From Blastocatellia bacterium (GTDB lineage: Bacteria; Acidobacteriota; Blastocatellia; Pyrinomonadales; Pyrinomonadaceae): DNA of 30,488 nt. Shown here piece after piece: positions 8,370 through 15,668 of the stretch (its first letter is position 1; each line of letters opens with the position of its first letter). The notes beneath the pieces were generated by a model. The model did not search any database. It was not told the origin of the DNA and saw only the letters and a program-made list of their open reading frames with translations. Where the stretch lies: positions 12,546-43,033 of the forward strand of contig DNNE01000215.1 in assembly GCA_003487805.1 (NCBI GenBank), given 5' to 3'. Made by a program: the position numbers and the translations under genes.

Positions 8370-9194
8370 TTACTTGATCTTGTCCTCAAGTTTTTTCGCT
8401 TCCGCAAGTGCGTCCTGATATTCGGGCGCGTAATCCGGCAGAGGCTTCATCGCCCTCAACGCATCAATCTGTTTCCGCGCCTCATCGTTACGATGCGCTT
8501 CGGCATATGCCTGCGCGAGGCGCACCCGCATAACGGCATTGTTTGGTCCAACCTTGATTCCTTTTTCTAAATAGCTGATCGCTTTCGAGGTGTCGCCGCC
8601 TAAGAATCTCGGCGATTCCAAATAGACCTGGCCCAGAACCATGTAAGCGCTGCCCGACTGAAAACCCTCATCGATCTTCAGCACGGTTTCCATTTCCTGC
8701 TTTATATCATCGAGCTCTCCCAAACCAGAGAGCGTACTGATCTGCGCGTTGCCACCGTAGTTTGCGCCCAACCAGAAATGGCCTTCAGGTTTTCCAGCTT
8801 GCAAACGGACGGCAAGCTTTCCTGCTTCGATGCCTTCGCGATAAGCCTTGTCCTGTTCGGTGGAGTCGGGCGTGTGCGCGCCCAGATAGTAATCGAACTT
8901 GGCCAGACGCCACGCCAGATCATAATTGGCCGGATCGTCCGCCTGGGCCTGGCGCAGGCTAACAATCGCCTGACGCACCTTCACCAGGTCGGCGCGTTGA
9001 GCGTAATACCGGTCCGCCTCAACGATGGCCTCGGCTGATGGCCTGACTGCGACGTGATCGGCGGTGGCCGTGGACGCTTTTCGGCAGCCCATTCCATTCA
9101 GAACGACCAAAGCAATCCCTGCAAGAACGGCAGTTTTGCCTAGCATTTCCAGCAATCCAGTGGTTGTAAGAGTCAGATTGTATAGTTGTGTCAT
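8370..9194 (-). CDS. Exported TPR-repeat protein
   Basis: The chosen start (9194, 274 residues) has TTGAGG about seven bases upstream. A longer form from 9254 and a shorter one from 9146 are possible. A hydrophobic segment ends in LNGMGCRKA, which could be a weak lipobox, so an inner- or outer-membrane lipoprotein is possible. The rest is helical with TPR-like pairs, for example the segment from AIVSLRQAQADDPANYDLAWRL (split by a turn) and the stretches around GNAQISTL, KAISYLEKGIKVGPNN and AYAEAHRNDEARKQID. TPR proteins scaffold protein complexes, and no partner is evident here. It is convergent with UPF0182 and divergent from the HAD-IB gene, with which it shares an 80-base upstream region. 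Confidence 0.85.
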   Translation of the reverse strand: MTQLYNLTLTTTGLLEMLGKTAVLAGIALVVLNGMGCRKASTATADHVAVRPSAEAIVEADRYYAQRADLVKVRQAIVSLRQAQADDPANYDLAWRLAKFDYYLGAHTPDSTEQDKAYREGIEAGKLAVRLQAGKPEGHFWLGANYGGNAQISTLSGLGELDDIKQEMETVLKIDEGFQSGSAYMVLGQVYLESPRFLGGDTSKAISYLEKGIKVGPNNAVMRVRLAQAYAEAHRNDEARKQIDALRAMKPLPDYAPEYQDALAEAKKLEDKIK

Positions 9195-9275
9195 ACACGC
9201 CTCAATTGCCTTTCGCCGGGACTCGCGAATAAGGTATAGTCCGCGTTCGGCCACATACGAAAAACAGAGGCATCA

Positions 9276-9938
9276 GTGACAGCAGCAGCTTTTTACGATC
9301 TCGAAGGGACGTTGGTCAGCACCAACCTGGTCCATACGCTCGGCTTCTATGCGCGCAATCAACCGAGCCTCCTTCGCAGCTTCAGCAAGAGCGCCACCAC
9401 GCTGCTAAGTGTTCCGCTGTTCGCCGTAAGTGATCAGTATAGCCGAAAAGTCTTTAACGATCTCTTCTTCAAGCGATACAAAGGCGAACGTGAAGATCGG
9501 ATGCGCTTCTTCGCAGACGAGCTGTTCGAAAAAATCCTGAAGCCGGCTGTTTATCCAGGCACGTTCGAATTGATCGAAAAGTCTCGCAGTCTCGGGTTGC
9601 GACAAGTCGTCGTCACCGGTGCCCTCGATGTTTCAGTGACCCCGCTGATGGAGTATCTGGGAATAACTGATTACGCGGCTAATCGTCTTGAGTTCGTGAA
9701 AGGCGTGGCGACCGGTCGTCTCTTGCCGCCGGTGCTGGCGTCGGCGACTAAGGCTTCCTGGATTCGCATCTTCGCGGAACGTGAAGGAATTAATCTTAGT
9801 AACTCGTTTGCCTATTCAGACAGCATGAGCGATCTGCCGATGCTTTCGATCGTGGGCCATCCGGCCGCGGTCAATCCGGATTTTCGTTTGCGACAAACGG
9901 CCCTTCATCATGACTGGCCGATTCTGACTTTGAAATGA
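9276..9938 (+). CDS. HAD-IB family phosphatase (SerB-like)
   Basis: A 220-residue protein starting at GTG 9276, with GAGG eight bases upstream. Motif I is YDLEGTLV, with nucleophile D8. The usual second aspartate is replaced by glutamate (E10), a change also known in ThrH-type members. Motif II threonine is T114 (VVVTGALD), the motif III lysine is probably K159, and motif IV is YSDSMSDLPML with D182 and D186. A helical cap lies between motifs I and II (about 20-90), as in class IB. The family includes phosphoserine phosphatase and phospholipid-pathway phosphatases, so the substrate cannot be named. All residues needed for phosphate-ester hydrolysis are present. The protein is cytosolic, with no signal peptide. 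Confidence 0.87.
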   Translation: MTAAAFYDLEGTLVSTNLVHTLGFYARNQPSLLRSFSKSATTLLSVPLFAVSDQYSRKVFNDLFFKRYKGEREDRMRFFADELFEKILKPAVYPGTFELIEKSRSLGLRQVVVTGALDVSVTPLMEYLGITDYAANRLEFVKGVATGRLLPPVLASATKASWIRIFAEREGINLSNSFAYSDSMSDLPMLSIVGHPAAVNPDFRLRQTALHHDWPILTLK

Positions 9939-9942
9939 GCCC

Positions 9943-10005
9943 CAGATGAACACCGATTCACACAGATCGATTCAGACCTATCTGTGTAGATCCGTGTTCA
10001 TCTGT
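9943..10005. repeat. Intergenic hairpin built from short tandem words (copy 5)
   Basis: This is the cleanest copy. A 25-base left arm (9943-9967, CAGATGAACACC...CACACAGAT) is complementary to 9980-10004 (ATCTGTGTAGATCCGTGTTC followed by ATCTG) with about three mismatches and a 12-base loop. It follows the HAD-IB stop and ends about 15 bases before the LarA-like start codon. It could act as terminator-like hairpin for one gene or a leader structure for the next. Confidence 0.8.
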
Positions 10006-10019
10006 GGCTAATCCAAACT

Positions 10020-11618
10020 ATGGCACTTCAACTAAGACGTAAAACACACGAATCAATCGTGTACATCGACAGCGACAGTGCGCCGCGGGTGATGCCTTCG
10101 GGAGAAGATTTCATTCTTGAAGACTTGCCGGTCGGCACGCGGGTCCTTTATCCGAATCCGCCGCTGAAGGGCCTGCCTAATCGCGAAGCGGCGATTCGTT
10201 ATGCATTGAATCATCCATTTGATTGCGATCCTCTGTTCGCGCAACTCGAGCCCGGCATGAAGGTCACTATCGCAGTTGATGACATCAGCCTGCCGCTGCC
10301 GCCGATGGCCACGCCCGACATTCGCCAGACGATGCTGGAGATTGTGCTCGACATGCTGGCGGGTCACGGCGTCGACGATGTTCACATCATCATCGCCAAT
10401 TCGCTCCACCGCAAAATGACGGCGTGGGAAATGAAGCGCATGGTGGGGCAAGGAATCTTCGACGCCTACTATCCTGATCGCTATTACAACCATGACGCCG
10501 AGTGGAAAGACGGCATGATGAAGATTGGCGAGACGCGACACAAAGAGCCGCTCTCGCTGAACCGGCGCGCGGCCGAAAGCGATTTGTTGATTTACTGCAA
10601 CATCAATTTTGTGCCGATGGATGGCGGCCATAAATCAGTTGCGGTCGGGCTTTGTGATTACGAATCGCTGCGCGCCCATCACGATCCACAGACGATTCGC
10701 GACTCGGACAGTTACATGGATCCGGCCAAGTCTGAACTCGCCAACAAGTGTATTCGCCTGGGGAAGGTTGTCGATGAGCACCTCAACGTCTTTCATATCG
10801 AAACCTCCATCAACAATCGCATGTACGGAAGCGACATGGATTTTCTCCTGAAGAACGAGGATGACTTCACCGCGTTTGACCGCATGAAGTTTGAAGCCAT
10901 GCGTTACACGATGAGTAAGCTCCCCCGGCAAGCGCGACGCAAGCTTCTGCATTCGCGGCCGGCGCAATACGAGATGACTGCTTGCTATGCCGGAAAAACC
11001 GAGCCCGTCCACGCAAAGATTATTGAGAAGGGGTTTCAGCAGTATGCGATTCCGGTACGCGGCCAGTGCGACATTCTGATTACCGGCATTCCGGACATCT
11101 CGCCGTACAACGTTTATTCGATTCTGAATCCGCTGCTGGTCCAGGTGATGGGCCTCGGCTATCACTTCAATTTCTATCGCAACAAGCCTTTGTTAAAGAA
11201 GGGCGGCGTGATGATCATTCATCATCCGTGTTACGACGAATTCGATCACAACTTTCATCCCAGCTACATCGAATTCTTTAACCGTTTGCTGCCGGAATCA
11301 CGCGACGCTTTCTATCTGCGCGAAAAATACGAGCGCGAGTTCGCGAACAATCCAAGTTACATCGAGATGTATCGCCGCGGGAATGCCTATCACGGCGCGC
11401 ATCCTTTTTTCATGTGGTATTGGGGCGAGAACGGGCGCCAGCACGTAGGCCATGTCATCGCCGCGGGCGCTGAGAATGCACACGTGCCGGCGATGCTGGG
11501 ATGGGAACGCGCCGACAATCTAACGGAAGCGATCGCGATGGCCCGCACGTACATGGGCAGCTCAGCCGAGATCACGATGCTGCATCAACCGATGATCGGG
11601 ATTGCTGATATGGAGTAG
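10020..11618 (+). CDS. LarA-like (DUF2088) nickel-pincer racemase family protein
   Basis: A 532-residue cytosolic protein with the N-terminal domain fold of lactate racemase LarA (DUF2088). Family landmarks appear in order: TIAVDDISLPLPPM (a variant of the DxxRPTP strand), NSLHRKMT (the HR-MT motif whose His is catalytic in LarA), YYNHDAEW (the NHD motif) and MDGGHKSVAVG (in place of the substrate or cofactor loop). The C-terminal half contains GIPDISPYNVYSILNPLLVQ and an extended aromatic-rich tail, and it is longer than LarA (about 420-430). LarA enzymes racemise or epimerise 2-hydroxy acids using a covalently bound nickel-pincer nucleotide made by LarB, LarC and LarE; none of those genes is in the window. 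The start is the first ATG, with no clear Shine-Dalgarno sequence. Family is likely, substrate unknown. Confidence 0.82.
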   Translation: MALQLRRKTHESIVYIDSDSAPRVMPSGEDFILEDLPVGTRVLYPNPPLKGLPNREAAIRYALNHPFDCDPLFAQLEPGMKVTIAVDDISLPLPPMATPDIRQTMLEIVLDMLAGHGVDDVHIIIANSLHRKMTAWEMKRMVGQGIFDAYYPDRYYNHDAEWKDGMMKIGETRHKEPLSLNRRAAESDLLIYCNINFVPMDGGHKSVAVGLCDYESLRAHHDPQTIRDSDSYMDPAKSELANKCIRLGKVVDEHLNVFHIETSINNRMYGSDMDFLLKNEDDFTAFDRMKFEAMRYTMSKLPRQARRKLLHSRPAQYEMTACYAGKTEPVHAKIIEKGFQQYAIPVRGQCDILITGIPDISPYNVYSILNPLLVQVMGLGYHFNFYRNKPLLKKGGVMIIHHPCYDEFDHNFHPSYIEFFNRLLPESRDAFYLREKYEREFANNPSYIEMYRRGNAYHGAHPFFMWYWGENGRQHVGHVIAAGAENAHVPAMLGWERADNLTEAIAMARTYMGSSAEITMLHQPMIGIADME

Positions 11619-11660
11619 CGATTCCCCCTCCAAAGGGAGAGGGCTCAAAGCAAGCTCAGT

Positions 11661-12146
11661 ATGGGTACCGCATTAATCACTCGAGTAATCGCTTTTGCGA
11701 GCACGCTGATGATGTCGATCGCGATCGTCGGCAGTCTGCCTAAATTCAAAGAGCGCCGGCAGCGATATTTTGCAGAAGCGGCAACGGACGGGAACCTGCA
11801 CCGCATGCAGTTACTCAATTTGGCCGGCGTTAGTGTGAATTCGCATGACGGCCGGGGCGCGCCGCTTTTGCTCGCCGCGGGCGAGGGACGCCTGAATGCC
11901 GTTCGTTACCTGTTGGATCACGGCGCCGACTTAAACGCACTCGACAGCACGGGTAATACCGCCCTGACTGAAGCGACATATTACGGCCACGTTTCAGTCA
12001 TCAAGGAACTTTTGGTTCGCGGTGCGAACATCAATTCCTTGTCGAGCGCCGGCACTCCGCTCGATATCGCGTTGAGCAAAAACGACGACGCGGTTGCCGA
12101 TCTGCTGAAGCATTATGGCGCAAAGCGAGCGAGTGAATTGCAGTGA
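11661..12146 (+). CDS. Small membrane-anchored ankyrin-repeat protein
   Basis: A 161-residue protein with an N-terminal hydrophobic segment (about 5-25) that could anchor it or serve as an uncleaved signal. Three ankyrin-type repeats follow, recognisable by GAPLLLAAGEGRLNAVRYLL, then HGADLNALDSTGNTALTEA and VRGANINSLSSAGTPLDIA. Ankyrin repeats bind proteins, and the partner is unknown. The gene lies 42 bases downstream of the LarA-like gene on the same strand and could share its transcript. The gap contains a short CCCTCC-AAA-GGGAGGG-like palindrome (about 11624-11643) similar to the element after this gene. Confidence 0.85.
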   Translation: MGTALITRVIAFASTLMMSIAIVGSLPKFKERRQRYFAEAATDGNLHRMQLLNLAGVSVNSHDGRGAPLLLAAGEGRLNAVRYLLDHGADLNALDSTGNTALTEATYYGHVSVIKELLVRGANINSLSSAGTPLDIALSKNDDAVADLLKHYGAKRASELQ

Positions 12147-12147
12147 A

Positions 12148-12316
12148 CTCCCTCTCCCATTGGGAGAGGGTTGGGGTGAGGGCATAGACAGCGCGCCTCA
12201 CCTGATTTTTTTGTTTGTCGTTGAACTGACAGAGCTTCTTTCCAGCACAATGAAGCCAAAAAAAGCTGCGCCTGTGCTAAGCCCTCACCCCGGCCCTCTC
12301 CCAGAGGGAGAGGGAG
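12148..12316. repeat. Inverted-repeat element between convergent genes
   Basis: The outer arms are 12162-12183 and 12281-12302, complementary at 20 of 22 positions (GGGAGAGGGTTGGGGTGAGG against CCTCACCCCGGCCCTCTCCC). Each arm carries its own small hairpin: CCCTCTCCCATTGGGAGAGG at 12150-12169 and CCCTCTCCCAGAGGGAGAGG at 12293-12312. The interval between the arms (12184-12280) has no gene. The design is that of a non-autonomous repeat element, and its place between two converging genes also suits a bidirectional terminator. Confidence 0.8.
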
Positions 12317-12331
12317 AAAGCCTTCGACAAA

Positions 12332-13309
12332 CTACGTCAGCGACTCATCCCGCAAATCCAGCAACCTGCCGGCGGATGCAATCACTTTTCCATCTTTCAA
12401 CTTGAAATCTATGCGCCCGACATAGATGCCGCTCTTGCCGACCTGGAAAATGATCGTGTCTTTGCCTTCCGGATTCTTTTGCAGCACAGGTTTTTCCATG
12501 AACGTGTGGGTGTGACCGCTGGCGATAAAATCGATACCGCTGACTTGCGCGGACACCTGGGTATCGCCAATCTCGCCGTGAGTCGGATTCGCGTAATAGC
12601 CAAGATGCGACATGCCCACCACCAACTGGCACTTCTCCTGCTCGCGCAGCAGACGCACCACGCCGCGGCTCATCTGCACCGGATCCATGTACTTAACGCC
12701 CTTGAAATTCTCAGGCGTAATCAAATTGTCAGGACTGATTCCCATTCCAAAAAGTCCGATGCGCACATTCCCGAGCGTGCGCACGACGTAAGGTTTCACG
12801 AGCGCCTCGAGAGGCGTGCCGCGAAAATCGTAATTCGTCGAGACGAAATCAAAGTTAGCAAACTTCATCGCCGCCACCAGCCCGGCAACGCCGTTATCGA
12901 AATCGTGATTGCCAAGCGTGACCACGTCATAGCCAATCAGCGACATCGCCTTGTACTCGACCTCACCTTTATAGAAGTTGAAGTACGGCGTGCCCTGAAA
13001 CACATCGCCCGCATCAATCATGAGCGTATTCGGATTTTCCTTGCGGATACGCTTGACCAGCGTCGCGCGCCGCGCAACCCCGCCTTTGCCGCCGTTTTGC
13101 TTGTCGCTATCGTCGATTGGATCGATCTGCGAGTGCGTATCGTTAGTATGAAGGATGGTGATGAGCGTTTCGCCGGCTGCTACTTCGAGCAGCGGCTCAG
13201 CTAACGCCGACCATGCTCGCGCTGAAATTAAACTGGAAACAGTGCCCGGCAACGCGAGCCCCGCGCCACCAACCAGCGAACTCTTTAAGAACAATCGTCG
13301 GGTGATCAT
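12332..13309 (-). CDS. Tat-exported metallophosphoesterase domain of a 5'-nucleotidase
   Basis: A 325-residue protein beginning with a twin-arginine signal (RRLFLK at 4-9, hydrophobic run to about 30). The calcineurin-like phosphoesterase domain shows HTNDTHSQID (D57 and H59), LMIDAGDVFQGTP (D99 and D102), TLGNHDFDNG (N134, H135, D136), GMSHLGY and ASGHTHT. These are the dinuclear metal sites of the UshA/5'-nucleotidase catalytic domain. The protein ends right after this domain, so the substrate-specificity domain found in the same chain in UshA is missing. That second domain is encoded by the gene immediately upstream, which overlaps this one by four bases (ATGA). Export as a folded metalloprotein through Tat to the periplasm is inferred. 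Confidence 0.92.
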   Translation of the reverse strand: MITRRLFLKSSLVGGAGLALPGTVSSLISARAWSALAEPLLEVAAGETLITILHTNDTHSQIDPIDDSDKQNGGKGGVARRATLVKRIRKENPNTLMIDAGDVFQGTPYFNFYKGEVEYKAMSLIGYDVVTLGNHDFDNGVAGLVAAMKFANFDFVSTNYDFRGTPLEALVKPYVVRTLGNVRIGLFGMGISPDNLITPENFKGVKYMDPVQMSRGVVRLLREQEKCQLVVGMSHLGYYANPTHGEIGDTQVSAQVSGIDFIASGHTHTFMEKPVLQKNPEGKDTIIFQVGKSGIYVGRIDFKLKDGKVIASAGRLLDLRDESLT

Positions 13310-14208
13310 TGGCGCGCCTCCTGCGGATTAGGAGTCGCGGTTTTGTCCAACATGAATCGACCGTCGAGGTTTGTCTTGATGTCGCGTCCGGCGGCCGTCT
13401 CAGTCTTTACGTAGTGAATGATCGCATCGCGGATGGTCAGTCCCGACGGCTCGATTTTTTTCGCCTGGCTCAACACCGAATAATTCCCTTCCGATTCGCT
13501 AGGTAACGTTGAGCTACGCTTCCAAAGGTAATCGATGGACACCACTTTATAAGTCGCGGCGGGATCGATTTCCTTCTCCTGGCCATCGATCAGCAAACGC
13601 GCGCTGGCAAGCTGCGGCCGGTTATTAGCATCGTTCACATACTTAATGCGTGCGCCCGCCTGTGCATCGCGGTGCGAAACGACCTGTTTCAGCAAGGTCA
13701 GGACCTGCGCGCCCGTCATATCGAACTGAACCAACGCATTTTCAAACGGCAGCAATTCGAAAATGTCTCGCTGTCGCAGCTCGCCTTCAGCAATCGCGTT
13801 CTTGCGCAAGCCGCCAGTGTTAGTAACCGCCAACACTACTGAGTTACCCAGCTTGGCTCGCGATTCAGCCAGAATGCCATCGGTAACAAAGTTGCCGAGC
13901 GAACCCGCGCCCACGCCACCTTTTCGCAACTCGCCCTTCAGTTTGCCGATTATGTTGTCGAGCTCGCGAACTTTCGGCGCGTAAACCGCCAACATCTTAT
14001 CGACCGCCGGGTCATCAGCGACGGATGCGTCAATCAGCGTTTCGGTGACGCGAGCATGAACATCAGCACCGCCGGCTGGCGCCGGAGTAGTCTGCGGTTT
14101 GGCCGCCGGCTGGGCAAGCAGCGGCGTTGCGCCGGCGAACACCAGCATCAGCAGCAAAAGCAGTTGCCGCAGACGCTCGCCGGAGTTTTTCTGAATAAAT
14201 GTTTTCAT
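13306..14208 (-). CDS. Sec-exported 5'-nucleotidase C-terminal (substrate-binding) domain protein
   Basis: The start at 14208 gives 300 residues with a clear Sec signal peptide (basic start, Leu-rich core, cleavage near LLAQP). The upstream in-frame start at 14262 would bury that signal. The body is the 5_nucleotid_C domain: TNTGGLRKN matches the NSGGIR-type loop that holds the substrate, FELLPFENALVQFDMTGAQV matches the domain's second conserved block, and YKVVSIDYL is the third. There is no catalytic domain in this chain, which lies in the next gene. The gene order is therefore C-domain first and catalytic domain second, the reverse of fused enzymes. Both products would meet in the periplasm. 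Confidence 0.9.
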   Translation of the reverse strand: MKTFIQKNSGERLRQLLLLLMLVFAGATPLLAQPAAKPQTTPAPAGGADVHARVTETLIDASVADDPAVDKMLAVYAPKVRELDNIIGKLKGELRKGGVGAGSLGNFVTDGILAESRAKLGNSVVLAVTNTGGLRKNAIAEGELRQRDIFELLPFENALVQFDMTGAQVLTLLKQVVSHRDAQAGARIKYVNDANNRPQLASARLLIDGQEKEIDPAATYKVVSIDYLWKRSSTLPSESEGNYSVLSQAKKIEPSGLTIRDAIIHYVKTETAAGRDIKTNLDGRFMLDKTATPNPQEARQ

Positions 14209-14426
14209 CGTAATCTGTCTTGGAGATTGGTCGTCTTGAAAATATAACAAGCCAAAGATCACTTATGATTGACCTGCGACGGAGAGCTTCAATAGTATCT
14301 CGCAGCATTGATGACCGCGCAATCCAGGAATGAGCAGTCCGCTTGCGATGCTTTATTTATTGTTTTGGATTTGTTCCCTCTCGCTTCGAGACAGTAACGT
14401 GACCGCAGGTAGTTCGAATTGCAGTG

Positions 14427-14441
14427 AGATCGGAAGAGCGG
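14427..14441 (+). other. Fifteen-base match to an Illumina adapter, possible assembly artefact
   Basis: AGATCGGAAGAGCGG is identical to the start of the older Illumina paired-end adapter, and its first 13 bases are shared by all TruSeq adapters. It lies ten bases before a repeat element in a 565-base gene-free gap, which is where an assembler could make a false join. It may be chance, and reads spanning it would decide. Confidence 0.4.
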
Positions 14442-14450
14442 CGAAGGCGC

Positions 14451-14622
14451 GTCATTCAATAGCCGCGGCCGTCAGGCCGTGGGTCCAACGTGTTATTTGA
14501 AATCAAGGCCCGGAGGGCCGGCATTGGCTCAAGCGATAAATCTGAATCAATGCCGCACCTTCGGCGCTGGATTAACTTTGTCGCAGAATTCCACGGCCTT
14601 ACGGCCGTGGCTATTGAATGAC
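14451..14622. mobile_element. MITE-like element with 32-bp terminal inverted repeats
   Basis: The ends 14451-14482 and 14591-14622 are inverted copies with 30 of 32 positions matching (GTCATTCAATAGCC... and ...GGCTATTGAATGAC). Each end contains its own hairpin (CGGCCGTCAGGCCG and CGGCCTTACGGCCG), and two more lie inside (GGCCCGGAGGGCC near 14508-14520 and GCACCTTCGGCGC near 14554-14567). A fifth small palindrome (GGTCCTTCGGACC, 14623-14635) adjoins the right end. No transposase gene and no obvious target duplication are seen. The rest of the 14209-14773 gap holds no recognisable gene. Confidence 0.75.
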
Positions 14623-14773
14623 GGTCCTTCGGACCTCATGCTCGTTACCTTGGTTACGCCATCGACGTTTATTGAACGCTATTCAGTGAAGTATGTTGAG
14701 AACGTGAAGAGGGAGACAAGACAGAATCTTTTGAAGGGAAAACCAAATAGTGGCAACATCAGAAGCACGAATC

Positions 14774-15316
14774 ATGTCTGAGTTCAGCAACCCGAACCTT
14801 GAAGTCCTAATCAGTTCCGAGGAAATCCAACAGCGCATTAAACAGCTGGGCGCCGAAGTCGCGCGCGATTACGCAGGACTTAACCCTCTCTTGATCGGCG
14901 TGTTGAAGGGCGCCTGCATTTTCCTGAGCGACTTGATGCGCGCGGCGGAGATCCCGCTCGGCCTTGAGTTCATGGCGATCTCAAGTTACGGCGCAAGCAT
15001 GCGCACGTCAGGAGAAGTTCGCATCCTTAAGGATCTGGACGTGGCCATCGAAGGCCGGCACATCCTGGTCGTCGAAGATATTGTCGACACCGGACTGACC
15101 CTGAGTTATCTACTGGCTAATTTGAAATCGCGCGGCGCCGCGAGCGTGAAACTGGCGGCCTTGCTGGACAAGTTTGACCGGCGTGAGAAGGAAGTGCCGA
15201 TCGATTATTTGGGTTTTAAAATTCCCGACAAATTCGTCGTCGGATACGGATTGGATTTTGCCGAGCGCTATCGCAACCTGCCGTTCATCGCCGTGGTGAA
15301 GAATCCGGAAGCTTAG
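14774..15316 (+). CDS. hpt: Hypoxanthine phosphoribosyltransferase
   Basis: The enzyme converts hypoxanthine or guanine plus PRPP to IMP or GMP, in the cytosol. From ATG 14774 it has 180 residues, close to the usual bacterial length of about 175-185. A GTG at 14750 (188 residues), with GAAGGG eleven bases upstream, is an alternative start. Landmarks are GVLKGACIF (42-50, the PPi loop), ISSYGASM (69-76), the PRPP-binding signature LVVEDIVDTGLT (98-109) and a C-terminal IPDKFVVGYGLDFAERYRNL purine-binding segment. All hallmark residues are present. Purine salvage here fits the nearby 5'-nucleotidase genes and phosphopentomutase, though they are not in one operon. The upstream region contains the repeat element and the adapter-like sequence. 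Confidence 0.95.
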   Translation: MSEFSNPNLEVLISSEEIQQRIKQLGAEVARDYAGLNPLLIGVLKGACIFLSDLMRAAEIPLGLEFMAISSYGASMRTSGEVRILKDLDVAIEGRHILVVEDIVDTGLTLSYLLANLKSRGAASVKLAALLDKFDRREKEVPIDYLGFKIPDKFVVGYGLDFAERYRNLPFIAVVKNPEA

Positions 15317-15344
15317 TGGCGGGGTCGGACCAACTCCGAAGCGA

Positions 15345-15622
15345 GCATCGGTACGGAACCGCGAGCGGTAGCGAGCGGGATCAAAACTCAACTACGGAAA
15401 ACAACAGCTCTTCAGGCTCCGTAGGAGCAGAATGTTTATAGCCACCCGGTGCCTTTCAGACGATCAAGCTCTGTAGATATTTGGATGACGTGGTCTATAA
15501 ACATTTCGTTCCTAACGGAACGAAGAGTAGCAGTGCCAGTTACAGAATCCGGAGCGATAGCGGCGGGATCAAGGACTCAAGCTGAGCTTAGCACTCGCTC
15601 GCTACCGCTCGCGGCTCTGTAA
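15345..15622. repeat. Composite of GAGCGGTAGCGAGCG-type repeats around another element
   Basis: Three copies of a degenerate unit, roughly GTTACAGAGCCGCGAGCGGT followed by AGCGAGCGGGATC, are seen: forward at about 15350-15385, forward at about 15539-15572, and inverted at about 15590-15622. The second and third copies face each other and could form a hairpin. An independent inverted-repeat element (15411-15527) sits between the first and second copies. The composite occupies most of the 352-base gap between the convergent hpt and outer-membrane genes. No gene is seen in the gap. Confidence 0.7.
15411..15527. mobile_element. Small inverted-repeat element with AATGTTTATAG ends
   Basis: The arm at 15416-15445 (GCTCCGTAGGAGCAGAATGT, continuing TTATAGCCAC) is complementary to about 15490-15522 (GTGGTCTATAAACATTTCGT, continuing TCCTAACGGAAC). 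Each arm ends in a small hairpin (CTCCGTAGGAG and GTTCCTAACGGAAC). The central 45 bases are not self-complementary and encode nothing. The design matches the 14451-14622 element: terminal inverted repeats with hairpin tips and no open reading frame. A non-autonomous mobile origin is inferred. Confidence 0.7.
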
Positions 15623-15668
15623 CTTCTAATCGCGCTGTGACTCAAACCGCGCGGTGATTACATTAAGT

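Noticed and set aside
12332..14208. Frameshifted or broken single 5'-nucleotidase gene
   Set aside because: The domains are in the wrong order for a broken fused gene, each part has its own signal peptide, and the ATGA overlap is a normal coupled junction.
14479..14781. 100-codon open frame on the plus strand across the MITE-like element
   Set aside because: It reads through the terminal inverted repeats and overlaps the start of hpt in another frame. No protein-like composition.
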